The position numbers and the translations under genes are program-made. A DNA stretch of 64,000 nt from Lachnospiraceae bacterium UBA1712 (GTDB lineage: Bacteria; Bacillota; Clostridia; Lachnospirales; Lachnospiraceae): assembly GCA_002317175.1 (NCBI GenBank), contig DCJA01000036.1, positions 65,970 through 129,969 of the forward strand. The letters are read 5' to 3'. Positions within the stretch are counted from its first letter, which is position 1, and each line of letters opens with the position of its first letter. Under the pieces are notes generated by a model, which was not told the DNA's origin, did not search any database, and saw only the letters and a list, made by a program, of their open reading frames with translations. Of the stretch, positions 17,522 through 25,896 are shown one piece after another.

Positions 17522-17547
17522 GCGACGGAGTCACAGGGCTCCGTCGC
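17522..17547 (+). other. Intercistronic hairpin after the binding-protein gene
   Basis: Perfect 9-bp GC-rich stem GCGACGGAG/CTCCGTCGC with an 8-nt loop, between the receptor and ATPase genes. It is followed by AATTTATG and not by a T-run. It is probably an mRNA-stabilising or partial-termination structure that raises receptor expression over the other subunits, as in other binding-protein operons. Confidence 0.65.
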
Positions 17548-17598
17548 AATTTATGAAAAGACATATTTCGGGTACAAAAAAGAAAGGTAAGGCCACCA

Positions 17599-19113
17599 GT
17601 GGGAAAAGAAATTTTACAATTAAGAAATATTCATAAGAGCTTCCCAGGCGTAAAAGCATTACAGGGAGTTGATTTTACCTTAAGAGAAGGTGAAATTCAT
17701 GCACTTATGGGCGAAAATGGTGCTGGAAAATCTACTTTGATCAAAGTATTAACAGGTGTTTATACCAAGGATGAAGGCACAATCACCATGGACGGAAAAG
17801 AAGCAGTAATCAAGAGTCCACAGGATGCACAGAATGTTGGTATCAGTACTGTTTATCAGGAGATTACTTTGTGCCCTAACCTGTCTGTTGCAGAGAATAT
17901 GTATATAGGCAGAAGCAATAATATAATGCAGAACTGGAAGAAGATGAATGAAGGCGCTGATGCTATCCTTCAGTCGCTTGATATTCCAGCAAAAGCAACC
18001 CAGCAGCTTGCAAGCTGTTCCATTGCTGTACAGCAGATGGTAGCTATAGCACGAGCTGTGGATATGGACTGTAAGGTTCTTATTCTTGATGAGCCTACAT
18101 CATCGCTTGATGAGCAGGAAGTTGAGAAGTTATTTAAATTAATGAGAGATCTTAAGAGCAGAGGAGTAGGTATTATCTTTGTTACTCATTTCCTTGAGCA
18201 GGTTTATGAAGTCTGCGATATGATTACTGTTCTTAGAGATGGAAAACTGGTGGGAGAATATAAGATTGCAGATCTTCCACGTGTTCAGCTTGTATCAAAG
18301 ATGCTTGGTAAAGATTTTGATGATATGGCTGAAATTAAGAGTGAAAACAAGGTTTTTGAAAGCAATTCAAAGACTCCAGTTATAGAGGTTGAAGGACTTT
18401 ATTCGGATGCTGGAATCAAGCCATTTGATTTCAAGGTTGATAAGGGTGAAGTTACAGGATTTACCGGTCTTCTTGGTTCAGGACGTAGTGAATGTGTCAG
18501 AGCAATATTTGGTGCTGACAGAGTTCTCGGTGGTAGCGTTAAGAAGAATGGTGAAACAGTTAAGATTAAGAAACCAATTGATGCCATGAAGGCTGGTATT
18601 GGTTATATTCCTGAAGACAGAAAGGTTGATGGTATTGTTGGTGATCTTTCAGTAAGAGACAATATCATACTCGCTCTTCAGGTTATGAAGGGCTTCTTCA
18701 AGCCATTTACAAAGGCTCAGGCCAATGCGTTTGCAGATGAGTATATCAAGCTTCTTGGTATTAAGACAGCCAGTGCTGATACTCCTATTAAACAGCTTTC
18801 GGGTGGTAATCAGCAGAAATGTATTGTTGCGAGATGGCTGTTGACACATCCTGAATATCTTATTCTTGATGAGCCTACAAGAGGTATTGACGTAGGAACT
18901 AAGGTTGATATTCAGAAGCTTGTACTTAAGCTTGCAAGCGAAGGTATGGGTATTACATTTATCTCATCTGAAACAGATGAAATGCTTAGAACATGCTCGA
19001 GACTTGTTGTTATGAGAGACAGAAAAGTGGTTGGAGAGCTTAAGGGCGATGATCTTACACAGAATAAGATTATGAGCACTATTGCAGGAGGTGACGGAAA
19101 TGAAAACAAGTAA
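17599..19113 (+). CDS. Sugar ABC transporter ATP-binding protein (two-domain, YtfR/MglA-like)
   Basis: Duplicated ATPase of a CUT2 sugar importer, 504 aa. The first domain has Walker A GENGAGKST and Walker B LILDEPTSSLDEQE. The second domain has the usual degenerate P-loop GLLGSGRSE, signature LSGGNQQK and LILDEPTRGIDVGT. The first signature region (SCSIAVQQM) is degenerate. The start is GTG at 17599 with GAAAGGTAAGG upstream. It is in one operon with the receptor, separated by the hairpin, and with two permease genes; its 3' end overlaps the first permease by 14 nt. Energises uptake of the pentose or galactofuranose-like substrate. Confidence 0.93.
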   Translation: MGKEILQLRNIHKSFPGVKALQGVDFTLREGEIHALMGENGAGKSTLIKVLTGVYTKDEGTITMDGKEAVIKSPQDAQNVGISTVYQEITLCPNLSVAENMYIGRSNNIMQNWKKMNEGADAILQSLDIPAKATQQLASCSIAVQQMVAIARAVDMDCKVLILDEPTSSLDEQEVEKLFKLMRDLKSRGVGIIFVTHFLEQVYEVCDMITVLRDGKLVGEYKIADLPRVQLVSKMLGKDFDDMAEIKSENKVFESNSKTPVIEVEGLYSDAGIKPFDFKVDKGEVTGFTGLLGSGRSECVRAIFGADRVLGGSVKKNGETVKIKKPIDAMKAGIGYIPEDRKVDGIVGDLSVRDNIILALQVMKGFFKPFTKAQANAFADEYIKLLGIKTASADTPIKQLSGGNQQKCIVARWLLTHPEYLILDEPTRGIDVGTKVDIQKLVLKLASEGMGITFISSETDEMLRTCSRLVVMRDRKVVGELKGDDLTQNKIMSTIAGGDGNENK

Positions 19114-20185
19114 AAAATCTTTTACAGCTATTTTCAGAAATCAGATTTTTATTCCGATTGCAGCCTTACTTCTTCTAGTGATTGTTAATCTTATTGTTGA
19201 TCCATCATTCTTTAAGATAACATATCAGCTTAATTCAGATGGACAGCATATTTTATATGGTAACCTTATTCAGATTCTTGACTTTGGTTCAGAACTTGCA
19301 ATTCTTGCTATTGGTATGACATTTGTTACTGCGGCAAGTGGTGGACAGGATATCTCAGTTGGTGCAGCAATCGCCATTGCAGGTAGTGTTATCCTGAGAG
19401 TTCTGTGCGGTAACAATACAAGACCTGAGGCTGGACAGCTTCAGACAACCTTCCTGGTTGCTTTTCTTGTGGCATGTGTAGTAGCAGCACTTTTTGGTGC
19501 ATTTAACGGACTGCTGGTTTCAGTATTCAAGATTCAGCCAATGGTTGCAACTCTTATTCTGTTTACAGCAGGTAGATCAATCGCAGCATGGATCAATAAC
19601 AACGAGTTACCAATCATCAGTGATCAGTCATTTAAGTATTTTGGTGGATACATTCCTAATGTTCCAGTTCCAACTCCAGCTATTCTTGCAGTTGTGGTAA
19701 TAATTGTTACATTCCTTTTACTTAAGTTTACAAACCTCGGCCTTTATATTCAGGCAGTAGGTATTAACGAAAAGTCTTCAAGACTTAACGGACTTAATCC
19801 AACAGCTATTAAGTTCTTATCCTTTGTATTACTTGGTTTATGTGTTGCTGTTGCTGGTCTTATCAAGGTTAGCCGTCTTTCAACCATTAACTATTCAGTT
19901 ATTGCAAAAGATATAGAAATGGATGCCATCCTCGCAGTTGCTCTTGGAGGAAATGCACTTGGTGGTGGTAAGTTTAATATGACTGCTTCAATTCTTGGAG
20001 CATATGTTATTCAGTTCTTGACAATTACCCTTTATTCAATGAAGGTTCAGTCAGATGCACTTCCAGCATACAAGGCAGTAGTTGTAATTCTGCTTGTAGT
20101 ATTTAGTGCACCAACAGTTAGAAACTGGATGTCAAAAACTTGGAAAAACCTTACAGCAAAAAATACAGCTAAGGAGGTAGCATAA
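19100..20185 (+). CDS. Sugar ABC transporter permease (YtfT-like)
   Basis: CUT2 permease (BPD_transp_2 family), 361 aa, with about eight to ten hydrophobic helices. Family blocks visible are ELAILAIGMTFVTAASGGQDIS near residue 70 (quoted loosely) and ALGGNALGGGKFN near residue 290. The start is the ATG at 19100, preceded by GGAGG inside the ATPase gene; a TTG at 19082 would be an unlikely earlier start. The coding overlap with the ATPase suggests translational coupling. It should form a heterodimeric channel with the next permease. Confidence 0.92.
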   Translation: MKTSKKSFTAIFRNQIFIPIAALLLLVIVNLIVDPSFFKITYQLNSDGQHILYGNLIQILDFGSELAILAIGMTFVTAASGGQDISVGAAIAIAGSVILRVLCGNNTRPEAGQLQTTFLVAFLVACVVAALFGAFNGLLVSVFKIQPMVATLILFTAGRSIAAWINNNELPIISDQSFKYFGGYIPNVPVPTPAILAVVVIIVTFLLLKFTNLGLYIQAVGINEKSSRLNGLNPTAIKFLSFVLLGLCVAVAGLIKVSRLSTINYSVIAKDIEMDAILAVALGGNALGGGKFNMTASILGAYVIQFLTITLYSMKVQSDALPAYKAVVVILLVVFSAPTVRNWMSKTWKNLTAKNTAKEVA

Positions 20186-20186
20186 G

Positions 20187-21236
20187 ATGAAGACTTCAAA
20201 TGAAAAGAAGAGCTTACTTTCTAAAATAGCAGGAATGACAGACAGTAACCTGCTTCTAACTATCACAGTAGTTGTATTTGTACTTATGTATCTGGGGGCT
20301 ATCATTTTCCAGGGAAAAGGATTTTTAAAGCCACAGACCTTCTTTAATATTCTTAATACCAATGCTTACCTCATTATCCTTTCATGTGGTTTGTCACTGG
20401 TTATGATCACAGGTGGAATTGATATTTCGGTTGGTGGTGTTACAGCACTTGTTAGTATGTGCTGTGCTGTTAATCTTGATTATAAAAACGGTAATATCTT
20501 TACTGCATTGCTTATTGCATTACTCATTGGTGTTGCTTTTGGTGCTGTTCAGGGCTTTTTAGTAGCATATCTGGATATTCAGCCATTCATAGTTACCCTG
20601 GCTGGTATGTTCTTTGCAAGAGGTATGACAACAATTGTTAACTCTTCACCATTTAACGTTGCAAATGAGCAGTTTGTAAAGCTTAAGGATACTCGTATTA
20701 TTGTTCCATTTATGGGATCTGTTAATAAGAAGGGCGTGTACGTTGATTCGTATGTTGAGGTTGGAGTTATTGTAGCTCTTGCCATAGTAATTCTTATGTT
20801 TGTTATGCTTAAGTGGACTAAGTTAGGCCGTCAGTTCTATGCAGTAGGTGGTAACCCACAGTCAGCACTTATGCTTGGTATTAACGTTAAGTTTACAAGA
20901 TTCATGTCACAGTTTATCTGTGGTATCTTAGGTGGTATCGGTGGTTTCGTATACTTCCTTCATGTAGGTAGTGGTTCTCCAAGCCATGCAGCTGGTGCAG
21001 AGATGAATGCGATTGCATCATCAATCATTGGTGGAACAATGCTTACTGGTGGTGTTGGTAATATTATTGGAACCCTGTTCGGTGTATTATCACTTAGTAC
21101 AATTCAGAATATTGTTTCATCAGCTGGTCTTGATCAGGCATGGTGGACAGGTATTACAATAGCAGCTATGCTGTGTCTCTTCCTTGTTATTCAGTCAGTA
21201 GTAGTAGCAGGAAAGAAGAAATCATTACGCAAATAA
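20187..21236 (+). CDS. Sugar ABC transporter permease (YjfF-like)
   Basis: Second CUT2 permease, 349 aa, starting 1 nt after the previous stop with AAGGAGG at good spacing. Conserved features include SCGLSLVMITGGIDISVGG (residues ~67-85), YLDIQPFIVTLAGMFFARG, and YAVGGNPQSALMLGIN. The order binding protein, ATPase, permease, permease is the same as ytfQ-ytfR-ytfT-yjfF of enteric bacteria. The gene ends the importer operon at a terminator. Confidence 0.92.
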   Translation: MKTSNEKKSLLSKIAGMTDSNLLLTITVVVFVLMYLGAIIFQGKGFLKPQTFFNILNTNAYLIILSCGLSLVMITGGIDISVGGVTALVSMCCAVNLDYKNGNIFTALLIALLIGVAFGAVQGFLVAYLDIQPFIVTLAGMFFARGMTTIVNSSPFNVANEQFVKLKDTRIIVPFMGSVNKKGVYVDSYVEVGVIVALAIVILMFVMLKWTKLGRQFYAVGGNPQSALMLGINVKFTRFMSQFICGILGGIGGFVYFLHVGSGSPSHAAGAEMNAIASSIIGGTMLTGGVGNIIGTLFGVLSLSTIQNIVSSAGLDQAWWTGITIAAMLCLFLVIQSVVVAGKKKSLRK

Positions 21237-21276
21237 ATTATTCATTTAATTTATCCTTTTATACCCTTTTTCTCTT

Positions 21277-21310
21277 GAAAGTCATACACGGCGTATGGCT
21301 TTCTCTTTTT
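21277..21310 (+). terminator. Terminator of the sugar importer operon
   Basis: Eleven-base stem 21277-21287 with 21293-21303 (one G-T pair), 5-nt loop, then TCTTTTT. It lies 40 nt after the last permease. Confidence 0.85.
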
Positions 21311-21366
21311 GTTAAAAAATGATAAAACAAAATATAAAATAGTGTATGTGCTCGTGAACATTTATG

Positions 21367-21395
21367 TTGTTTGCGTATAGTTAATGTGTTAAAAT
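21367..21395 (+). promoter_or_regulatory. Predicted promoter of the transketolase operon
   Basis: TTGTTT (21367-21372), 17-nt spacer, TAAAAT (21390-21395). It lies about 95 nt upstream of the transketolase start, after the importer terminator. Matches to consensus are moderate. Confidence 0.4.
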
Positions 21396-21489
21396 GTTTG
21401 TAGTATGTTGATATACATATTAATTCCTTATGGGGTTAAAAATATTGGGAGCGCATAGAGCGACTTACTATTAAAAAGGAGTAAAAACA

Positions 21490-22329
21490 ATGACCAATTT
21501 AGAACTAAAGCAAAAAGCAAACGAAGTTCGTAAGGGCATCGTTACATCTGTTCACAGTGCTAAGGCTGGACATCCAGGCGGATCATTATCTGCTGCAGAT
21601 ATGTTCACATTCCTTTATTTTGAAGAGATGAATATCGATCCAAAGAATCCTAAGATGGAGGATAGAGACCGCTTTGTATTATCAAAGGGACACACAGCTC
21701 CAGGTTTATATTCTACACTTGCTAACAGAGGATATTTCCCAGTAGAAGATTTAACAACTCTTCGTAAGTTAGGTTCATACCTTCAGGGACATCCATGTAT
21801 GCAGGAGACACCTGGTGTAGATATGTCATCTGGTTCTCTTGGACAGGGTATCTCAGCAGCTGTTGGTATGGCACTTGCTGCTAAGTTGGATAACAAAGAT
21901 TATAGAACATATACACTTCTTGGTGACGGTGAGATTCAGGAAGGTCAGGTTTGGGAAGCAGCTATGTTTGCTGGTGCACGTAACCTTGACAATCTTGTTG
22001 TTATCGTTGATAACAATGGCTTACAGATCGATGGTAAGATTGAAGATGTATGTAGCCCATACCCTATTGACAAGAAGTTTGAAGCATTCAACTTCAATGT
22101 AATTAACATTGATGGTCATGATTTTGATCAGATCCGTAATGCTATGAATGATGCAAAGGCTTGCAAGGGCAAACCAACTGCAATCGTTATGAAGACTACA
22201 AAGGGTAAAGGCGTAAGCTTTATGGAGAACAATGCTGGATGGCATGGCAAAGCTCCTAACGATGACGAATACGCTACAGCAATGGCAGATCTTGCTGCTA
22301 TTGATGAACAGTTAAAGGAGGGCAACTAA
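21490..22329 (+). CDS. tktA: Transketolase, N-terminal subunit
   Basis: Thiamine-diphosphate-binding half of a split transketolase, 279 aa. It carries the cofactor signature GDGEIQEGQVWEA with DNNGLQIDG (the GDG-to-NN motif) and the catalytic loop HPGGSLSA. Full transketolases are ~650 aa; in many clostridia the protein is encoded as two adjacent genes, as here, with the second half starting 1 nt after this stop. It moves two-carbon units between sugar phosphates in the non-oxidative pentose phosphate pathway, so it consumes the xylulose-5-phosphate made by AraD. An AAAAGGAG ribosome site precedes the ATG. Confidence 0.95.
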   Translation: MTNLELKQKANEVRKGIVTSVHSAKAGHPGGSLSAADMFTFLYFEEMNIDPKNPKMEDRDRFVLSKGHTAPGLYSTLANRGYFPVEDLTTLRKLGSYLQGHPCMQETPGVDMSSGSLGQGISAAVGMALAAKLDNKDYRTYTLLGDGEIQEGQVWEAAMFAGARNLDNLVVIVDNNGLQIDGKIEDVCSPYPIDKKFEAFNFNVINIDGHDFDQIRNAMNDAKACKGKPTAIVMKTTKGKGVSFMENNAGWHGKAPNDDEYATAMADLAAIDEQLKEGN

Positions 22330-22330
22330 G

Positions 22331-23263
22331 ATGGCAGATAAGATCGCTACAAGAGACAGTTACGGTAATGCACTTGTTGCATGCGCAGAAGACTTCCCTA
22401 ATTTAGTTGTACTTGATGCAGACCTTGCTGGTGCAACAAAGACAGGTACTTTTAAGAAGGCATATCCAGACAGACATATTGATTGTGGTATTGCAGAGTG
22501 TAATATGACAGGTATTGCGGCTGGTCTTGCTACATGTGGTAAGATTCCATTTATTTCTTCTTTCGCTATGTTTGCAGCTGGAAGAAACTTTGAACAGGTT
22601 AGAAACTCAATTGGATATCCTCATCTTAATGTTAAGATTGGTGCTACACATGCTGGTATTACAGTAGGTGAAGATGGTGCTACACATCAGTGTAATGAAG
22701 ATATCGCACTTATGAGAACAATTCCAGGAATGACAGTTATCGTTCCTTCAGATGATATTGAAGCTAAGGCAGCTGTTAGGGCAGCTCTTGAGATGAATGG
22801 TCCTGTATACCTTAGATTTGGTCGTGCAGCTGTTCCAGTAATCAATGATAATGCTGATTACAAGTTCGAAATCGGTAAGGGCGTTAAGCTTGCTGATGGT
22901 GATGATGTTACAATCATTGCAACAGGTATCTGTGTAGATTCAGCTATGCAGGCAGCTAAGATCCTTGAAGAAAAGGGTGTTAAGGCTGATGTAATCAATA
23001 TTCATACAATCAAGCCTCTTGATGAGGAGATGGTTATCGCATCTGCTAAGAAGACAGGTAAGGTATTTACAGTTGAAGAGCACAGCGTAATTGGTGGTCT
23101 TGGTTCAGCTGTTTGTGATTGTCTTGCTGCTAATGCACCTACTAAGGTTGTTAAGATTGGTATGAATGATAAGTTTGGTGAGTCTGGCCCAGCTGGAGCT
23201 CTTGTTGAGAAGTATGGTCTTGATGGTAAGGGCGTTGCTGATACTATTCTTGCTAACATCTAA
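22331..23263 (+). CDS. tktB: Transketolase, C-terminal subunit
   Basis: Pyrimidine-binding and C-terminal domains of the split transketolase, 310 aa. The catalytic glutamate region is DCGIAECNMTGIAAGLA (~residues 55-71), followed by FISSFAMFAAGRNFEQVRN and the C-terminal VFTVEEHSVIGGLGSAV. It forms an alpha2-beta2 type enzyme with the N-terminal subunit encoded 1 nt upstream. Ribosome site AAGGAGG lies inside the upstream gene end. A strong terminator follows, yet the epimerase gene is close behind and functionally linked. Confidence 0.95.
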   Translation: MADKIATRDSYGNALVACAEDFPNLVVLDADLAGATKTGTFKKAYPDRHIDCGIAECNMTGIAAGLATCGKIPFISSFAMFAAGRNFEQVRNSIGYPHLNVKIGATHAGITVGEDGATHQCNEDIALMRTIPGMTVIVPSDDIEAKAAVRAALEMNGPVYLRFGRAAVPVINDNADYKFEIGKGVKLADGDDVTIIATGICVDSAMQAAKILEEKGVKADVINIHTIKPLDEEMVIASAKKTGKVFTVEEHSVIGGLGSAVCDCLAANAPTKVVKIGMNDKFGESGPAGALVEKYGLDGKGVADTILANI

Positions 23264-23273
23264 TTGTTAATTT

Positions 23274-23307
23274 AAAAGTGGCAAATATTTATTATTTGCC
23301 ACTTTTT
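23274..23307 (+). terminator. Terminator between transketolase and rpe
   Basis: Perfect 14-bp stem (23274-23287 with 23293-23306) with a 5-nt loop, ending in a T-run. The rpe ATG is only about 30 nt further, so either read-through supplies rpe or the stem acts as an attenuating or mRNA-end element. Confidence 0.8.
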
Positions 23308-23338
23308 ATATGTGATTTTTCCTTGGAGGAAACAGGTT

Positions 23339-23989
23339 ATGAATATACTTGCACCATCTATTTTGGCTGCAGATGTTACAAAATTAGGGGATGAAATTAA
23401 TGCTACTGCTAAGGCAGGAGCTAAATATATACATATTGATGTTATGGACGGCGTATTTGTACCAAAGCTTAGCTATGGTCAGTGCGTGGTTGAAAGTATT
23501 AGAAAATGTACAGATGCAATTTTTGATGTGCATCTTATGATAGTGGATCCAATTAAGTGTGTAGAGGATTTTGCTTCTATTGGTGCTGATATAATAACTG
23601 TACATCTTGAGGCTTGTGAAGATGTAGCTGCTACTCTTAAAAAGATTAAAGAGTGTGGATGCAAGGCTGGTCTTTCAATAAAGCCCGCTACTAAGGTTGA
23701 GGAGCTCAAGCCATATCTTGAACTTGTGGATATGATACTTATTATGAGCGTTGAGCCAGGTCTTGGTGGACAGAAGTATATTGAGGCTTCTACAGAGAGA
23801 ATTAGTGCTGTAAGAGAAATGATAAATGCCAGTGGCCTTAATATTGATGTTGAGGTTGATGGTGGCGTATATCTTGGTAATCTGAAGATGATTATTGATG
23901 CCGGAGCTAATGTTATAGTATCTGGTTCAGCAATTTTCAGAGGTGATATAGCTGATAACACACGTAAGTTTCTGGATATTATGCAATAA
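23339..23989 (+). CDS. rpe: Ribulose-phosphate 3-epimerase
   Basis: TIM-barrel enzyme (216 aa) that interconverts ribulose-5-phosphate and xylulose-5-phosphate, linking pentose uptake with transketolase. Diagnostic segments are LAPSILAADVTKLGDE, HIDVMDGVFVPKLSYG (metal ligands His and Asp), VHLMIVDP, SVEPGLGGQKY and EVDGGV. The start is taken at 23339 because TTGGAGGAA lies about 10 nt upstream; a reading from 23312 would begin inside the leader. It follows the transketolase terminator directly. Confidence 0.95.
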   Translation: MNILAPSILAADVTKLGDEINATAKAGAKYIHIDVMDGVFVPKLSYGQCVVESIRKCTDAIFDVHLMIVDPIKCVEDFASIGADIITVHLEACEDVAATLKKIKECGCKAGLSIKPATKVEELKPYLELVDMILIMSVEPGLGGQKYIEASTERISAVREMINASGLNIDVEVDGGVYLGNLKMIIDAGANVIVSGSAIFRGDIADNTRKFLDIMQ

Positions 23990-24045
23990 GGTTAGGATAT
24001 AGTTTTGCATACAGAAGGTATTAGTGCTAATTAACAGGAGATATG

Positions 24046-24378
24046 ATGATTTCGGACTGGCTGTATATGTGTAAAGAGGATTGTCTTGAGACAGTTCTTG
24101 AATGCTTGAAAGACGAATATGATGTTGAAATCTGGAAAGAACTTGGAGTTCTTGAGGTAAACAAAGATGCTTCTTCGCTTGATTTTGAACAGATTCCTGA
24201 AGGAAGATGGGATGATTACTGTAGAGAAGTATTGAAAGAAAAATCATATGGATGTATTTATCAGGTGTCTTTAGGCAAGGCGGCTGATAAGTGGGCTGAA
24301 GCTATGATGAAGAAGATTGTGGCAAAAGTTGGTGGGCAATTCTGTGCAGATACAGAAGATCTTGAACCACATTTTTGA
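24046..24378 (+). CDS. Hypothetical small acidic protein
   Basis: 110 residues; no family recognised. It has a Cys-containing start (YMCKEDCLETVLECL), two possible helices rich in Asp, Glu and Trp, and no signal peptide or membrane segment. AGGAG at 24036-24040 is well placed for the ATG at 24046, with the ATG at 24043 as alternative, and the codon use matches neighbours, so it is probably real. It lies about 55 nt after rpe and may be co-transcribed with it. It ends just before hairpin element C. A cytoplasmic role is likely, but the function cannot be told. Confidence 0.6.
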   Translation: MISDWLYMCKEDCLETVLECLKDEYDVEIWKELGVLEVNKDASSLDFEQIPEGRWDDYCREVLKEKSYGCIYQVSLGKAADKWAEAMMKKIVAKVGGQFCADTEDLEPHF

Positions 24379-24388
24379 TATTAATCAA

Positions 24389-24500
24389 TAATTATTTGTT
24401 TTATGGACGCTTTCGCTCTTGTCCTCGTGCTTACGTTACTAAACTCGTGAAAAACCTCGTTAAGTAACGAGCCTGCGGATAGCCATAAAACATATAATTA
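24389..24500 (+). repeat. Dispersed hairpin element, copy C
   Basis: Outer stem 24389-24406 with 24483-24500 (17 of 18 positions pair). Core CGTTACT (24434-24440) pairs with AGTAACG (24463-24469), with the same A-A mismatch and AAC/GTT continuation as copy A. The left strand GGACGCTTTCGCTCT corresponds to the GACGCGCTCTCGCTC strand of copy A. It lies between two convergent genes. The core is nearly identical to copy D, but the outer stems differ. Confidence 0.8.
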
Positions 24501-24528
24501 TATGATTATAATAAATATATATGGCTCA

Positions 24529-25371
24529 TTATAGTACACCAAGTACAATTCCTGCGATAATGATTGCGGCACATAAGAATTTATGTGCTGTATTTTTTTC
24601 TTTAAAAATGAATTTGCCAGCGGCAATGGTAACTATACAACCTGACTGCTTGATTAGCGTCATTATGGATATCTGACTGTCAGCTGACGCGTTACCTATA
24701 AAGAGGGCTCTGTCGCCTATAACAAACATGATACTTAATATCCATATCCACTTATTTCTGAGTGCGGATTTATAATCTATAGGAGTTCTACTGATAACAA
24801 TATATGCCAGATACATCAGAACCAGGAAAAGCATATACCAGAACTGGAGCTGTGAACTGTTTATATCCTTCATAAGCACTTTATCAAGAAAACCGGATAC
24901 AGCATTGAGAACACAGGATGCGAAAGCCATAATTACAAATATTGGCTTTGCCTCATTGTCGGAGTCTTTATTCTTATTAAATTTTAGAAGAACAAGACCG
25001 AGACTCACAAGTACAAGTCCTATTATATGAAGTGGAGTCATGACTTCGCCAAGTATAAGAGTGCCCAGAAGAGTGGCAAATAGAACTCTGGACAGATCTA
25101 AAACACCATAAAGACTAATAGGTAATCGCTTGATAGCCTTAAAACTGAATATCCAGGCCAGAAAAATAACAAATGATTTGATTAGAATATAGAAATAAAA
25201 CTGGACTGGTAAGCCCATTGCGTTTTTGGCATCAGGAACTACCATCAGAAAAGACAGAAGTGTGTACACAAATAAGACCTCCATCGTCGTGTTGACGGTG
25301 AGGGCCTTTTTTTTACATATTTCTCTTGCACCTTTTAAGATGCCATAAAGCAATACTAACCAGATCCACAT
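24529..25371 (-). CDS. EamA/DMT-family transporter
   Basis: Inner-membrane permease of the drug/metabolite transporter superfamily, 280 aa, with about ten hydrophobic helices arranged as two EamA repeats (residues ~1-130 and ~145-280). Repeat marks are the LILGEVMTPLHIIGLVLVS region (~100-120) and KFIFKEKNTAHKFLCAA (~255). The substrate is not predictable. It begins 2 nt after the GlsB/YeaQ-like gene with no good ribosome site, so translation is probably coupled to it. It converges with the plus-strand hypothetical gene across hairpin element C. Confidence 0.85.
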   Translation of the reverse strand: MWIWLVLLYGILKGAREICKKKALTVNTTMEVLFVYTLLSFLMVVPDAKNAMGLPVQFYFYILIKSFVIFLAWIFSFKAIKRLPISLYGVLDLSRVLFATLLGTLILGEVMTPLHIIGLVLVSLGLVLLKFNKNKDSDNEAKPIFVIMAFASCVLNAVSGFLDKVLMKDINSSQLQFWYMLFLVLMYLAYIVISRTPIDYKSALRNKWIWILSIMFVIGDRALFIGNASADSQISIMTLIKQSGCIVTIAAGKFIFKEKNTAHKFLCAAIIIAGIVLGVL

Positions 25372-25373
25372 GA

Positions 25374-25613
25374 TTATTTCTTAAGAACGTTAACAACAGC
25401 AATAAGTACGCATGCACCAAATACTGAAACGATAATATTGCCAATAAAGCCAGTTGCTCCAATACCAACGAGACCAAGAATAAAGCTTCCTACAGCACCA
25501 CCTACAATACCAAGAACAATGTTCATAAGTGTACTGTTGGCTTTTTTCATAATAATACCAGCTATCCAGCCAGCAATAGCACCGATAATAATTGCAACGA
25601 TTAGTTTAATCAT
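25374..25613 (-). CDS. GlsB/YeaQ/YmgE-family membrane protein
   Basis: Small membrane protein of the transglycosylase-associated (GlsB/YeaQ/YmgE) family, about 79 aa and almost entirely three hydrophobic, glycine-rich helices (IIGAIAGWIAGIIMK, IVLGIVGGAVGSFI, GFIGNIIVSVFGACVLI). Members are linked to envelope stress; their molecular activity is unknown. The start is chosen at 25613 because GGAGG lies 8 nt upstream; ATGs at 25619 and 25628 are alternatives. A good minus-strand promoter lies at 25653-25681. Confidence 0.85.
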   Translation of the reverse strand: MIKLIVAIIIGAIAGWIAGIIMKKANSTLMNIVLGIVGGAVGSFILGLVGIGATGFIGNIIVSVFGACVLIAVVNVLKK

Positions 25614-25652
25614 TTTCATTTCCTCCAATAAGATAATAATAACTACCTGCTA

Positions 25653-25681
25653 ATTTTACATATATATCTTATATATTTCAA
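25653..25681 (-). promoter_or_regulatory. Predicted promoter of the GlsB/EamA operon
   Basis: On the minus strand: TTGAAA (25676-25681), 17-nt spacer, TAAAAT (25653-25658). It lies about 40 nt upstream of the GlsB-like start and back to back with the 6S RNA promoter. Confidence 0.6.
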
Positions 25682-25688
25682 GGTTTAC

Positions 25689-25717
25689 TTGATGTTATGT
25701 AAATTATAATATATAAT
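25689..25717 (+). promoter_or_regulatory. Predicted promoter of 6S RNA
   Basis: TTGATG (25689-25694), 17-nt spacer, TATAAT (25712-25717). This places transcription start near 25724, where the closing stem of the RNA begins. Confidence 0.7.
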
Positions 25718-25723
25718 AATCTT

Positions 25724-25896
25724 ACCCGAGTGGAACAACTCCTGATATTTTGAACCTACATTTACTTTAAACGGGATTCCTATATTGCTAAAGAACATGT
25801 CAAGCCTCCGTTTGCAGTGGAAGACAGACGCTTTGGTTGCGGTCACCCACCTAGCCTAAGCTAGGAGTCAAAATTCAGGGACCTCTTGGGCTTTAT
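25724..25896 (+). ncRNA. ssrS: 6S RNA
   Basis: 6S RNA mimics an open promoter and binds the sigma-70-type RNA polymerase holoenzyme, lowering housekeeping transcription in slow growth. I recognise the clostridial 6S layout. The closing stem pairs CCCGAGTGG near the 5' end with CCTCTTGGG near the 3' end. The next stem pairs TCCTGATATTTTGA with TCAAAATTCAGGGA, and the right side of the central bubble is followed by the hairpin CACCCACCTAGCC/GCTAGGAG. The stretch around 25801-25850 matches my memory of clostridial 6S RNAs. It has its own promoter and terminator and no coding potential. A covariance search would confirm it. Confidence 0.8.
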
